Shown here one piece after another: positions 1 to 9,030 of a stretch of 36,948 bases of DNA. Position 1 is the stretch's first letter, and each line of letters starts with the position of its first letter. The notes beneath the pieces are model-generated. The model ran no database searches, was not told the origin of the DNA, and was given only the letters and a program-made list of their open reading frames with translations. Both the position numbers and the translations under genes were made by a program. The DNA lies in NCBI GenBank assembly GCA_900769885.1, contig CAAGIG010000061.1, positions 1-36,948 of the forward strand, in the 5' to 3' direction. This DNA comes from Rikenellaceae bacterium. GTDB taxonomy: Bacteria; Bacteroidota; Bacteroidia; Bacteroidales; UBA932.

Positions 1-679
1 GACAGTTGTCGCTCCACTACTACCCCAATCGGGAAAATCGGCAGCCCTTTCATTGGGTCAAAAGCTCTTTTTGAATAAAATTCACGAAGAGGAAGGGTTG
101 AGAAAGTTCACCTTTACCGGAACACCCGTCGATTGTATAAAAATAGGTATTAACGAATGTCTATCAGGAGAAGTTCCCGACCTAATTGTCTCAGGGATAA
201 ACCACGGATCAAATTGTTCTGTAGCATCTCTATACTCGGGGACACTGGGTGCGTGCATTGAAGGTACCATTTACGGAGTCCCATCCATAGGTTTTTCAAT
301 CAACACCCACAGCACATCTCCCGATTTCAGCTGTGTTATAAAATATATAGATACAATTCTGCAAAATTTCTTGGACAATCCCCCTGTTCCAGGTATATAT
401 CTCAATGTAAACTTCCCCGATTTGCCTGCTGAAAAAATTGCAGGAATAAAGTTTGCAAGAAGAGGTAAAGGGATGTGGGTTAAAGAATTTGATACAATTG
501 AAGACCCCGAAAACGGAAAACACTTCGTAATGACAGGCCATTTTCACAATCTGGAAGAGGTGGAAAACCTCGGAGACCACAAACTTGTCAAACAAGGTTA
601 CATCACCATTGTCCCTCATAAAATCGACAACACCGACTACTCGGAGATAGAACGACTCTCTGGAAGCTGGAAAATTTAA
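1..679 (+). CDS. surE: 5'/3'-nucleotidase SurE (5' end cut by window)
   Basis: SurE is a metal-dependent phosphatase of nucleoside 5'- and 3'-monophosphates. The reading frame is open from base 2 and reads VVAPLLPQSGKSAALSLG in place of the usual VVAPxxxQSGxxxxLT segment, so the gene begins upstream of the window; the TTG at 53 is internal. The family signature SGINHGSN is present, followed by the YSGTLGACIEGTIYGVPSIG segment that normally follows it. Only the first metal-binding loop (DDG) is missing, because it lies off the window. The stop is 8 nt before lpxB, and the surE-lpxB pairing fits a shared transcript. Family assignment is firm; the physiological substrate cannot be read from sequence. 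Confidence 0.95.
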   Translation, partial: TVVAPLLPQSGKSAALSLGQKLFLNKIHEEEGLRKFTFTGTPVDCIKIGINECLSGEVPDLIVSGINHGSNCSVASLYSGTLGACIEGTIYGVPSIGFSINTHSTSPDFSCVIKYIDTILQNFLDNPPVPGIYLNVNFPDLPAEKIAGIKFARRGKGMWVKEFDTIEDPENGKHFVMTGHFHNLEEVENLGDHKLVKQGYITIVPHKIDNTDYSEIERLSGSWKI

Positions 680-687
680 CAGATTAT

Positions 688-1824
688 ATGAAATATTACA
701 TCATTGCAGGAGAGGCATCAGGCGACCTGCACGGATCGAATCTTATAAAAGGTATTTTAAAGAACTCCCCCGATAGCGAGATAAGATGCTGGGGAGGGGA
801 TTTGATGCAACAGGCCGGAGGTACACTTGTAAGAGACTACAAGGAAAATGCTGTTATGGGAATTGTGGAGGTGCTTGGCAAACTCAAAAGCATTCTCGGT
901 AACCTCAAGTTCTGCAAAGAGGACATCCTTTCATTCAATCCCGATGTGGTAATCCTTATCGACTATCCCGGATTCAATCTTAAAGTTGCAAAATTTGCCA
1001 AAGAGCATAATTTCAAGGTGGTATATTACATTCCGCCAAAGGTTTGGGCAAGGGGTGCTTCGAGAATAAAACTTCTCAAGAAATATGTAGATGCTACCTA
1101 TATTATATTCCCATTTGAAGTGGAATACTTCAAAAAGAAAGGACTTGATGTAAGATATTTCGGAAATCCCCTTATTGACAATATCTCTAACTCATTAGCC
1201 AATTACAGCAGAGGAGAGTTCCTTCAAAGACACTCTCTCGAGGAGAAACCAATAATTGCACTCCTTGCCGGAAGCCGTAAAATGGAAATTGAATACCTGT
1301 TGCCAAGGATGAAAGATGTGGTCAGATTGATGAATGCCGGCCACAAAGACAAATATCAATTTGTACTTGCAGCAGCCCCATCGCACGATTTGTCATATTA
1401 CAAACAAATTATTGGGGATTGCCCTATCAAAGTGATTCAAAATGAGACTTATGCAATTTTAAAGTCAGCACAGGCTGCCATCATCTCTTCCGGAACAGCA
1501 TCACTCGAAGCAGCGATTATTTCGACCCCGCAGGTGGTGTGTTACGGAATGCACCCTGTCACTTATTTTATAGCAAAACTGGTTGTAAAACTTGAGAGCA
1601 TCTCTCTGGCAAGTATGATTCTCGGCAAACCCATTTTCAAAGAGTTGCTGCAGGATAAATGCACTCCTGAAAACATTGCAGAAGAAGTGCTGGAACTAAC
1701 TGAAAACGAGAATTATCGCAAGGATATGATGGATGACTACAAAAAGATGAATGACCTTTTGGGAGAAAAAGGTTCAATAGAAAGAATTGCTCAGGACATA
1801 GAACAAAATTTTAGAAAACAATGA
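688..1824 (+). CDS. lpxB: Lipid-A-disaccharide synthase LpxB
   Basis: Glycosyltransferase family 19 enzyme that joins UDP-2,3-diacylglucosamine to lipid X to make the lipid A disaccharide at the inner face of the cytoplasmic membrane. The 378-aa length is normal. The N-terminus has the family pattern AGEASGDLHG at residues 7-16, then GIVEVLGKL and the LIDYPGFNLKVAKFAK segment. PPKVWARG corresponds to the family PxxWAW region, and LLAGSRKMEIE to the conserved LPGSRxxEI stretch; here Ala-Gly replaces Pro-Gly. SSGTASLEAA is the family SGTATLE motif that binds the nucleotide sugar. The start lies 8 nt after surE and the stop overlaps the dapF start as ATGA, so the three genes are probably translationally linked. 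Confidence 0.96.
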   Translation: MKYYIIAGEASGDLHGSNLIKGILKNSPDSEIRCWGGDLMQQAGGTLVRDYKENAVMGIVEVLGKLKSILGNLKFCKEDILSFNPDVVILIDYPGFNLKVAKFAKEHNFKVVYYIPPKVWARGASRIKLLKKYVDATYIIFPFEVEYFKKKGLDVRYFGNPLIDNISNSLANYSRGEFLQRHSLEEKPIIALLAGSRKMEIEYLLPRMKDVVRLMNAGHKDKYQFVLAAAPSHDLSYYKQIIGDCPIKVIQNETYAILKSAQAAIISSGTASLEAAIISTPQVVCYGMHPVTYFIAKLVVKLESISLASMILGKPIFKELLQDKCTPENIAEEVLELTENENYRKDMMDDYKKMNDLLGEKGSIERIAQDIEQNFRKQ

Positions 1825-2669
1825 TTATCGACAAATACGAAGCTGCAGGAAATGACTTCCTGATTATAACCTCAATGGAGAGATACATCACCCTTTCAAA
1901 AGAGAGTATTGTGAGGTTGTGCGACAGAAGGAAAGGTATTGGCGCCGACGGAGTTATCATAATGGAGAAAAGCTCCACCTGCGACTTCAAAATGAGATTT
2001 TACAACAACGACGGCTCGGGTGGAATGTTCTGCGGCAATGGAGGAAGAGCCATTGTAGATATGGCAAACAGACTGAACCTCCCACTTAAAGAGGAAAATG
2101 GAAACAGATACAAGTTTGAAGCTCCTGACGGAATCCATTTCGGTTCGGTATGGAATACCAAAGAGAGAATGAGCAATGTCCGAATCTCGCTGAATGATGT
2201 AAAAGATATTCAGACAATAGATATTCTTGAAAATGAAGATATTGAATCAACAGGATATATCATTGATACAGGTTGTCCTCACCTTGTTCTATTTACAACA
2301 AAGGAATTGAGTTCATTGGATGTCTATAACCTTGGAAGAAAGTGGAGATATGACCAGAGATTTGCCCCAAATGGGATAAATGTCGATTTTGTTTCAATCG
2401 AAACTCCCGAAAAGATCAGAATCAGGACCTACGAAAGAGGTGTGGAATATGAAACTCCATCGTGCGGAACGGGAGTTGTTGCCTCTGCTATCGCAACACA
2501 CCTGAAACTTAAAAATGGAAATTGCCAAAGAAATTATTTCATTGAAACATCCTCAGACAATTTTATAACATATCTGAGAGCCGATGAAAATAACTTTGAC
2601 AATATCGAATTGACGGGACCGACCAACTATGTATTTAGAGTTGAACTCCCCGAGCACCAAATATTTTAG
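1821..2669 (+). CDS. dapF: Diaminopimelate epimerase DapF
   Basis: Cofactor-independent racemase that converts LL- to meso-diaminopimelate for peptidoglycan and lysine synthesis. Both catalytic cysteines are visible: one in MFCGNGGRA (about residue 72) and one in TPSCGTGVVASA (about residue 217). The N-terminal KYEAAGNDFLI matches the family KMHGLGNDF segment. Length 282 aa is typical. Its ATG overlaps the lpxB stop codon by the ATGA arrangement. Its last 35 bases also encode the C-terminus of the opposing yggS gene, so no terminator can lie between the two convergent genes. Confidence 0.96.
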   Translation: MIIDKYEAAGNDFLIITSMERYITLSKESIVRLCDRRKGIGADGVIIMEKSSTCDFKMRFYNNDGSGGMFCGNGGRAIVDMANRLNLPLKEENGNRYKFEAPDGIHFGSVWNTKERMSNVRISLNDVKDIQTIDILENEDIESTGYIIDTGCPHLVLFTTKELSSLDVYNLGRKWRYDQRFAPNGINVDFVSIETPEKIRIRTYERGVEYETPSCGTGVVASAIATHLKLKNGNCQRNYFIETSSDNFITYLRADENNFDNIELTGPTNYVFRVELPEHQIF

Positions 2670-3306
2670 TACCGATTCGTACCATATTGCTACCCATTTC
2701 AATTGCAATATGGTAATCGTTTGTCATTCCGAATGACTTGATTGTAAAATCACTTAGAGCAGGAGAATTTGTTTGTTTCATTCTGTCAAAAACAGTATTA
2801 AAAGCGGAAAATTCTTTTCTGATTTGAGCCTCATCCTCTGTGAAAGAGGCCATTGCCATAAGTCCTTTAACCCTAACGTACTTCAGAGATTCAAGGGTAG
2901 GAATCAAACCAAGCAGTTCTTCCTCTGAAAAACCTTGTTTTGTCTCTTCAGTGGCAATAAACGTTTCTATCAGGACATCTGTCTCCATATTGTTTTTCAA
3001 ACAATAATTCTCAATTTCCATAAGAAGTTTCAGACTATCCACAGAGTGAATCAAACTCGCATATGGGACTACCATCTTTATTTTATTGGTCTGCAAATGA
3101 CCGATAAAATGCCATTGGATATCCTTCGGCAAAGTCTCTGCCTTTAACTTTAACTCCTGGGGACGACTCTCTGCAAAGACCCTCTGGCCGGCATCGTATG
3201 CAGCCATAATATCTTCGGATGGTTTGAATTTAGAGACTGCCACCAACTTTACAGCGGATGGCAGTTCTTTTAATAATTCTATAATATTCTGCGAAATTGC
3301 GGACAT
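2635..3306 (-). CDS. YggS/PROSC family PLP-homeostasis protein
   Basis: Pyridoxal-phosphate-binding protein of the YggS (PLPBP) family, a single-domain alanine-racemase fold that controls free PLP in the cytosol and has no known catalysis. The PLP lysine is in LVAVSKFKP near residue 26. Further family marks are FAESRPQE (normally FGENYVQE), WHFIGHLQTNK, HSVDSL, and KGLMAM; the C-terminus has the phosphate-binding pattern MGSNMVRIGTKIFG, family SMGMSxDxxxAIxxGSTxVRIGTxIFG. Length 223 aa is normal. The ATG overlaps the yidC stop by one base (TAATG), so it is probably cotranslated as the third gene of the DUF349-yidC unit. Confidence 0.93.
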   Translation of the reverse strand: MSAISQNIIELLKELPSAVKLVAVSKFKPSEDIMAAYDAGQRVFAESRPQELKLKAETLPKDIQWHFIGHLQTNKIKMVVPYASLIHSVDSLKLLMEIENYCLKNNMETDVLIETFIATEETKQGFSEEELLGLIPTLESLKYVRVKGLMAMASFTEDEAQIRKEFSAFNTVFDRMKQTNSPALSDFTIKSFGMTNDYHIAIEMGSNMVRIGTKIFGARGVQL

Positions 3307-5183
3307 TATCTTCTGTTTTTTTGTTGTTCTCTCATAGCCTCCTGCTGAGCTTTCTGCATAGCTTCAAGGCGTTGCTGGAACTTAGATTTTGGCTTATTAG
3401 CTCCCTTCACTGATGCAAGTCTGATTTTCTCCATAATTTTCTTTTCATCGACAAAGAATTTACGGATAACGATTGTCTGAATCATCATAATGATATTTGA
3501 AAGGAAGTAATAATATGTCAAACCACTCGACAAATTGTTACAGATGAAGAACATAAAGATAGGCATAAAATAAAGAGTCATAAACTTCATACTCTTAGCC
3601 TGAGGATTTGAATCCATCTGTGCACCCTGGGTCAATTTGGCAGAGAAATACATTGTTACAGCACAAAGAAGTGAGAACAAACTGATATGGTCTCCCAAAA
3701 GTGGAATATTAAAACCAAAATCGATAATCGAGTCGTATGTACTCAAGTCTTCAGCCCAAAGGAAAGGTTGCTGACGAAGTTCGATAGATGCAGGGAAGAA
3801 ACGGAACATAGCAATAAGGATAGGGAACTGCAACAACATTGGCAGACATCCTCCAAACATACTTACTCCCGCTTTCTGATATAGGGCCATAATCTCCTGC
3901 TGCTTCTTCATAGCATCCTGCTCCTTAGGGTATTTGGCATTAATCTTCTCTATCTCAGGTCTTAACACATTCATCTTAGCTGATGACATATAAGACTTGA
4001 TGGTCAAAGGAGACACCACCAGTTTAATAATAAGGGTAAGCAACAGGATGATGATACCATAATTTGCAATAGAACCATTGAACAAGTCGAACAAAGGAAT
4101 AATCACAAATCTGTTGATCCAACCGATGATATTTCTTCCAAGTGGAACGATTTTCTCAAAATTGTAACCTTCAGACTTAAGGATACTGAATTGGTTAGGA
4201 CCAAAATAGAATTTGAAAGGAATCGACAACTCCTGAGCAGCTTCGTAATTGATCATCCCGTCAGCAGAGCAATGCATCAGTCTCTTTTGAGAATCGTGTT
4301 CTGGATAGAAAGACATTGCAAGATTTCCCGACTCAAAATTATTTTCAGCCAACAAAATTGCTGAGAAGAATTGTTGTTGGAAAGCAAACCACTGCAGTTT
4401 GGTGGTGATCTGCTTTTGAGCAGAATCCTTTCTCAATCCAAGATTGTCAACAGAGTTGTCTCCTGGATATTTATAGGCTACGGTAGAATACGATTTCTCA
4501 TTCTCATAACCTTTTTCAAGTCTTGGAATATCGATATTCCATTCCATATCCAACTGAGAAGCCTTACGGGGAACCACTTTGTCCATTCCCACCATATTGA
4601 CATTGAAATCAACTACATAACTGTCGGGAGCAAGGAAATATTCGTGATCTATGTAAGAATTTTCAGCAAAATACAATCTGAAAAGGAGTGTTGTATCGTT
4701 TCTTTCAACAAGTGAATATGAGAAATTTTCGGTACTGATATATTGGCTCGAATAGAGCTGGAATCCCATTGAACTCATACCTGCTTTCATCAGGTAAAGA
4801 TCAGAGCTGTCAGCAGTCATATAATCTTTTACCAAAACCTCGTATGGTTGGGCGCCACGAGTGGTAAAAGTTACAGATATTCTCTCATTCTCTAATTTAT
4901 ATAGTTGTTCCTCAGCACGATACGCATTTTCCAAATAAGGATTTGAATAAAGGGCGCCCGCATTGGAAGTTTGCTCAGCAGGAATATTTGCAACAGCATT
5001 AAGGCTGTCGGCCACTTTCTGCATTGCCATTTCCTGTGCAAGTTCAAATGCGTGTACAGCGGCAATAGAGTCCTGAACCCTTTTTGCTGCCATCTGCTCT
5101 GTAGCCACACGGCTGTTATAAACTGAAAAACCAATAAATATCAGGCCAATAAGGGTAAGACCGATAATTGTATTCTTATTCAT
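3306..5183 (-). CDS. yidC: Membrane protein insertase YidC
   Basis: Inner-membrane insertase of the Oxa1/YidC/Alb3 family that works alone or with SecYEG. The 625-aa protein has an N-terminal membrane anchor (about residues 5-22), a large periplasmic P1 domain to about residue 355, and the C-terminal 60-kDa inner-membrane-protein core with five hydrophobic segments. The core shows the conserved KLVVSPLTIKS region with the hydrophilic-groove neighbourhood, then MFGGCLPMLLQFPILIAMF, SGLTYYYFLSN and a lysine/arginine/glutamine-rich tail that suits ribosome contact. The start is 33 nt downstream of the DUF349 gene. The gene upstream differs from E. coli, where rnpA and yidD precede yidC. Confidence 0.97.
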   Translation of the reverse strand: MNKNTIIGLTLIGLIFIGFSVYNSRVATEQMAAKRVQDSIAAVHAFELAQEMAMQKVADSLNAVANIPAEQTSNAGALYSNPYLENAYRAEEQLYKLENERISVTFTTRGAQPYEVLVKDYMTADSSDLYLMKAGMSSMGFQLYSSQYISTENFSYSLVERNDTTLLFRLYFAENSYIDHEYFLAPDSYVVDFNVNMVGMDKVVPRKASQLDMEWNIDIPRLEKGYENEKSYSTVAYKYPGDNSVDNLGLRKDSAQKQITTKLQWFAFQQQFFSAILLAENNFESGNLAMSFYPEHDSQKRLMHCSADGMINYEAAQELSIPFKFYFGPNQFSILKSEGYNFEKIVPLGRNIIGWINRFVIIPLFDLFNGSIANYGIIILLLTLIIKLVVSPLTIKSYMSSAKMNVLRPEIEKINAKYPKEQDAMKKQQEIMALYQKAGVSMFGGCLPMLLQFPILIAMFRFFPASIELRQQPFLWAEDLSTYDSIIDFGFNIPLLGDHISLFSLLCAVTMYFSAKLTQGAQMDSNPQAKSMKFMTLYFMPIFMFFICNNLSSGLTYYYFLSNIIMMIQTIVIRKFFVDEKKIMEKIRLASVKGANKPKSKFQQRLEAMQKAQQEAMREQQKNRR

Positions 5184-5216
5184 TATTCTGTTCTCTTTCT
5201 ATACTTTATATATTAA

Positions 5217-7121
5217 TTATTCGTTTTGACTGTCAATTTCACGAATCTGAGCCTCAAGGGTAACAAGTTCCTGGCGGGCATTTGCAATTTTTCTGTTAAT
5301 CTCACTGATAAACGCATCAGCATTCTTTGAACTTGCGAAGAAGCCAAGATTGTTTTCGTATGTTGCAATTTCACTCTCAAGTTTGCGGAATCGTTGAACA
5401 AGACGTTCTCTTTCTGAACGGCCTGAATAACCTTCATTACGAGATTTTCCGCCACGCGCCTTATTTCTATTGCGCTTATAATCAGGGAATTTAGCTTTAA
5501 ATGCTTCTTTAAATTTCTCTTGAACAGATTCTTTCTCTTTAAATGGAACAAAACCTATAGCATTCCATTTATCCATAAATTCTCTGGCAATTTTATCTGT
5601 AGCATCACCTTCGAACTGGTTGATCTGGTCAATAATTTCAAGTTTTGCTTTCAAATTATCGATATGCTGAGGATCAGCTCCACCATAGTTTTTATCTTTA
5701 TTGTCAAAGAATTTGTCACAAGCAGCCCTGAAACGGGTCCAGATTTGTTCTGATTTCTTACGAGAAACAGGACCGACTTCTTTCCATTGTTTTTGCAATG
5801 ATATCAACAAATCTGTGGTCTTTTTCCAGTCTGTGCTCTCCATAACAGCCTCAGCCTGTTCGCAAAGGGATATTTTCTTTTGAAGATTGCGGTCCATTTG
5901 CTCTTTAAAGTCTGCATAGAACTCTCTCTTGCGGTTATAGAAAGTATCACAGGCAGCTCTGAAACGGTCATAAATCTTCTGATTGTCCTTTTTAGATGCA
6001 AATCCGATGGTTTTCCACTCTTTTTGAAGGTTTTCCAACTCTTTAGATGCAGCATTCCAAATATTTGAGTCGTCAATCTCCTTTTGAGCGACAGCCTCAG
6101 CTTTTTCACAAAGAACAACTTTTGCTGCAAAATTTTCTTTTTGTTGGACCTTCAAATCTTCAAAATATTGCTGATGGAGCTTGTTGATTCTCGATGTTAC
6201 GGCTCTGAAACGGGTCCAGATTTGTTCTCTGTACTCTTTTGCAACAGGACCGTATTCTTTCCACTCCTCGTGAAGCTTTTGAAGTTTTGCAAATGCATTT
6301 ACGATATTTTCCTCTTTTTCAAGAGCCTCAGCCTGAGCACAAAGAGCCTCCTTTGCTTCAAGGTTTTTCTTAAAATCCAAATCTCTGAACTCATTGTTGA
6401 TTTTCACATAATCGTAGAATTTTTCTACAAAATGTTGGTATGTATCATACACATCCTTGACATTTTGCTGAGGAACAGTGCCGGCTTCACGCCATCTGTT
6501 TTGCAAATCGCGGAAAGCAGGGTAAGTGATATTTATATCCTCAGTGGTTTCAAGAAGTTTTTTCAAATCTTCAATGATTTGCATTCTAACTTCAAGATTG
6601 GCTTTCTTTTCTTTCTCAAGATTCTGGAAATATGCTGCTCTTTGAACTTTATATTTACCATAAATTGATTTGAAAGCTCTTTCTATTTCAGCAAATGGAT
6701 TAACAGAGATTTCATCTTGCAAATTTTCAGCAACTTCTGCTTCTTCTTGAATCTCAACAACTTCTTCAGCTGACTCTTCAACATCCATCTCCTCTGGAAT
6801 CTCTACATAATCGGGAGTTCCTGGAAGGACCTGGTAACCTGAAGCTATTTTCTCCTCCTTTAAGACTTTGTAGAATGTAGCCTTGATATACTCGGCGTGT
6901 TTGTTCATCTCCATTATATCACCTGTTTCCACCAATTTCTCAAAGAGCAACACAATCTCTTTAAGGGTTTTTGATGAGAGATTTTGCAATTCTTCCTGTG
7001 AAAGCACATCTCCTTTCATCTCTACATTGTTTTCAACATTTACATTCTCAGAGCAAATTGATTCTGCTCCCAAAGTACTCTTCTCTACAGAAGGATTAAT
7101 AGTTTCGTCCATCATTTGCAT
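5217..7121 (-). CDS. DUF349 repeat protein
   Basis: A 634-aa soluble, highly charged, mainly helical protein with five successive DUF349 repeats between about residues 165 and 555. Each repeat contains a short W-x-x-x-G motif (RWREAGTVP, EWKEYGPVA, EWKTIGFAS, QWKEVGPVS, KWNAIGFVP), followed by a helix of the form WTRFRAA. The N-terminus (1-160) is acidic and probably disordered; the C-terminus after about 560 is basic and then forms a predicted coiled coil. DUF349 proteins are common in Bacteroidota and Actinobacteria, and their molecular function is not established to my knowledge. It is the first gene of a probable unit with yidC and yggS, which hints at an envelope or translation link, but this is inference only. 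Confidence 0.9.
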   Translation of the reverse strand: MQMMDETINPSVEKSTLGAESICSENVNVENNVEMKGDVLSQEELQNLSSKTLKEIVLLFEKLVETGDIMEMNKHAEYIKATFYKVLKEEKIASGYQVLPGTPDYVEIPEEMDVEESAEEVVEIQEEAEVAENLQDEISVNPFAEIERAFKSIYGKYKVQRAAYFQNLEKEKKANLEVRMQIIEDLKKLLETTEDINITYPAFRDLQNRWREAGTVPQQNVKDVYDTYQHFVEKFYDYVKINNEFRDLDFKKNLEAKEALCAQAEALEKEENIVNAFAKLQKLHEEWKEYGPVAKEYREQIWTRFRAVTSRINKLHQQYFEDLKVQQKENFAAKVVLCEKAEAVAQKEIDDSNIWNAASKELENLQKEWKTIGFASKKDNQKIYDRFRAACDTFYNRKREFYADFKEQMDRNLQKKISLCEQAEAVMESTDWKKTTDLLISLQKQWKEVGPVSRKKSEQIWTRFRAACDKFFDNKDKNYGGADPQHIDNLKAKLEIIDQINQFEGDATDKIAREFMDKWNAIGFVPFKEKESVQEKFKEAFKAKFPDYKRNRNKARGGKSRNEGYSGRSERERLVQRFRKLESEIATYENNLGFFASSKNADAFISEINRKIANARQELVTLEAQIREIDSQNE

Positions 7122-7144
7122 TAAAATTATAGTTATTTAACTCG

Positions 7145-7152
7145 CAAATATA
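7145..7152 (-). promoter_or_regulatory. -7 element for the DUF349-yidC-yggS unit
   Basis: On the minus strand these bases read TATATTTG, a match to the Bacteroidota -7 consensus TAnnTTTG, 23 nt before the DUF349 start codon. No clear TTTG box is seen 19 nt upstream. Confidence 0.55.
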
Positions 7153-7183
7153 CAATTTTTTTTAGAAGATGTGAATAAATGCG

Positions 7184-7191
7184 TAATTTTG
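7184..7191 (+). promoter_or_regulatory. -7 element for trmD
   Basis: TAATTTTG matches TAnnTTTG, and TTTA stands 19 nt upstream at 7161-7164 in the place of the -33 TTTG. It is only 7 nt from the trmD start codon, so the transcript would be nearly leaderless. Confidence 0.5.
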
Positions 7192-7198
7192 CGCCATT

Positions 7199-7882
7199 AT
7201 GAGAATAGATATAATCAGCGCTGTACCCGAATTATTGGAGAGTCCTCTGAACCATTCAATAATAAAAAGAGCCAAAGCCAAAGGGGTTGTGGAGATAAAC
7301 ATTATCGACCTGCACCAATATGGAAAAGGAAATTACAAACAGATTGACGACTACCCATTTGGAGGTGATTCGGGGATGGTAATCAAACCCGAGCCACTAT
7401 ATCAGGCAATTACAGAGTTGACTTCACAAAGGGATTACGACCACGTCATCTACACTTCACCCGATGGCGAAATTTTGTCACAACCTATGGCAAACTCTTT
7501 GTCGTGTGCCACTAACATAATTATTCTATGTGGTCATTATAAAGGCATTGACCACAGAATCAGAGAACACCTTATCACAAAAGAGATTTCCATTGGAAAT
7601 TATGTCCTAAGCGGTGGAGAACTCGCTGCCGCCGTTATTTGTGACGCAATAGTGAGATTGATTCCCGGAGCATTGAACGATGAGACATCTGCATTGTCAG
7701 ACTCATTCCAGGATGACCTGTTGGCCCCACCGGTTTATACCAGACCGGCAGAATTTATGGGTTGGAAGGTTCCCGATGTTCTCCTTAGCGGCAATCCCAA
7801 ACTCATTAAGGAATGGCAGGAACAAAAAGCCATTGAGCGAACCCGTGAACTGCGTCCCGAATTGCTCAATGGAAAACTTTAA
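7199..7882 (+). CDS. trmD: tRNA (guanine-N1)-methyltransferase TrmD
   Basis: SPOUT-class methyltransferase that makes m1G37 in tRNAs with G36, using S-adenosylmethionine and preventing +1 frameshifts. The N-terminus MRIDIISAVPELLESPLNHS matches the family start. GGDSGMVIKPEPLYQAI, LCGHYKGIDHRI (family LCGRYEGIDxR) and IGNYVLSGGELAA form the trefoil-knot cofactor site; PVYTRPAEFMGWKVPDVLLSGNP is the C-terminal tRNA-binding region. Length 227 aa is normal. It is a single plus-strand gene and ends 15 nt from the convergent gntR gene. The usual neighbours rpsP, rimM and rplS are absent, as expected for Bacteroidota. Confidence 0.96.
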   Translation: MRIDIISAVPELLESPLNHSIIKRAKAKGVVEINIIDLHQYGKGNYKQIDDYPFGGDSGMVIKPEPLYQAITELTSQRDYDHVIYTSPDGEILSQPMANSLSCATNIIILCGHYKGIDHRIREHLITKEISIGNYVLSGGELAAAVICDAIVRLIPGALNDETSALSDSFQDDLLAPPVYTRPAEFMGWKVPDVLLSGNPKLIKEWQEQKAIERTRELRPELLNGKL

Positions 7883-7897
7883 TATACTACAAATCAA

Positions 7898-8254
7898 TTA
7901 TTTACTCTGATTATACAGGTTTACGACCTCTTCTATATCCACTTCGAGAAGATCCATTTTGGCAAAAAGGGTCGGAATTTCATTCTCCAGAAAGTTCTTT
8001 TTTCTGGAGAATTTTATTTTCTCCCGTGCCTCGGTTGAAATAAAGAAACCCACACCCCGCTTATTGTAGATAACCTCTCCCCTCTCCAGGAACTCATATG
8101 AGCGCATCACGGTATTGGGATTGACCCCCAAAGCAGTAGCCATTTCCCTGACAGAATCAATTCTTTCATCTGCTCTGAGAGTGCCGGAAAGAATTTTATC
8201 CTCTATCTGCTCCGCAATTTGAAGATAAATGGGTTTATGCTGATTAAAATCCAT
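7898..8254 (-). CDS. GntR-family (YtrA-type) transcriptional regulator
   Basis: A 118-aa regulator with one N-terminal winged helix-turn-helix (about 5-75) and a short helical tail, the size of the YtrA subfamily. Marks are PIYLQIAEQIEDKILSG, IDSVREMATALGVNPNTVMR and the wing YNKRGVGFFIS. It is the last of three genes: the start is 2 nt after the permease stop. YtrA-type regulators usually repress the ABC cassette they sit with. The likely operator is the palindrome 9888-9911 in the promoter of the first gene. The inducing ligand is unknown. Confidence 0.92.
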   Translation of the reverse strand: MDFNQHKPIYLQIAEQIEDKILSGTLRADERIDSVREMATALGVNPNTVMRSYEFLERGEVIYNKRGVGFFISTEAREKIKFSRKKNFLENEIPTLFAKMDLLEVDIEEVVNLYNQSK

Positions 8255-8256
8255 AA

Positions 8257-9024
8257 CTACTTATATTGGAGGTTTTTAAGTTTAAGAAACGAGAGGAGCA
8301 GCAATAGAGAAGGGAATCCGAAAGTGTACAATACATCAAAAATGCGAGTCAGTACAGAAGTAACTTCAACAAACTCATCACTCATCACAAGCTCTTCCTC
8401 TGCATAAAACAACTCCGGTACCACATAATTCATACCCAGAATCACAAGCACAAAAATCAACACCAAATGTATCCCGATAAAGGCGAGCAATGTCTTGGTA
8501 ACCTTTCGCGACTTAAAATAAAGGTTTCCGAAAATAAAGGCAGTCTGAATCAATGAAATCGAAGCAAAAGACCTTAATGTTGATTTCAAATCGACAGCAG
8601 TGGCATTCCATAAATATCCGACAGAACCCGAAGCCTCAGGAGAGAGAAATACCAAAATTGCATCCAGTACAAAAATCAACCCATAAAATGCCACAGGGGC
8701 AATAACTCCGAGAGTAAGCACCATCGAGATAAACTTTTCTGTCGTAGAAACAGGCAACATCCCATACTCAACGCCCTCCCTTCTGTCATTAACCTTTCCA
8801 TAAACCATTCTAGGCAACATAATCATATAAATTGTAGATATCAACAGATAAAATGGAAGGCGTTCTGTCTGTACCAAAGGGCTGTTTACCAAAAGAGAAA
8901 AAAGGGTAAGAAAAACATAAACACATACCAACACCACAATTGTATTGAATGAGGTCATAAAAGTCCTCTTAATATCCATTCTCAAGAGATTAAACAATCT
9001 TCCAAAATCCAATATATTATTCAT
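8257..9024 (-). CDS. ABC transporter permease-like membrane protein
   Basis: A 255-aa integral membrane protein with about six hydrophobic segments: near residues 23-45, 54-70, 92-122, 145-165, 175-200 and 232-250. No sequence motif identifies a substrate. It is placed between an ABC ATPase and a YtrA-type GntR regulator, so it is probably the membrane half of an ABC-2-like exporter. I prefer the ATG at 9024 (MNNILDFGRLF) to the TTG at 9030, which would touch the ATPase stop. Such cassettes in Gram-positives respond to cell-wall-active peptides; that function is not shown here. Confidence 0.82.
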   Translation of the reverse strand: MNNILDFGRLFNLLRMDIKRTFMTSFNTIVVLVCVYVFLTLFSLLVNSPLVQTERLPFYLLISTIYMIMLPRMVYGKVNDRREGVEYGMLPVSTTEKFISMVLTLGVIAPVAFYGLIFVLDAILVFLSPEASGSVGYLWNATAVDLKSTLRSFASISLIQTAFIFGNLYFKSRKVTKTLLAFIGIHLVLIFVLVILGMNYVVPELFYAEEELVMSDEFVEVTSVLTRIFDVLYTFGFPSLLLLLSFLKLKNLQYK

Positions 9025-9030
9025 AATCAA

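Noticed and set aside
6084..6668. A 194-codon plus-strand open frame opposite the DUF349 gene
   Set aside because: Phe/Leu/Ser-rich shadow of Glu/Lys-rich coiled-coil codons; no motif.
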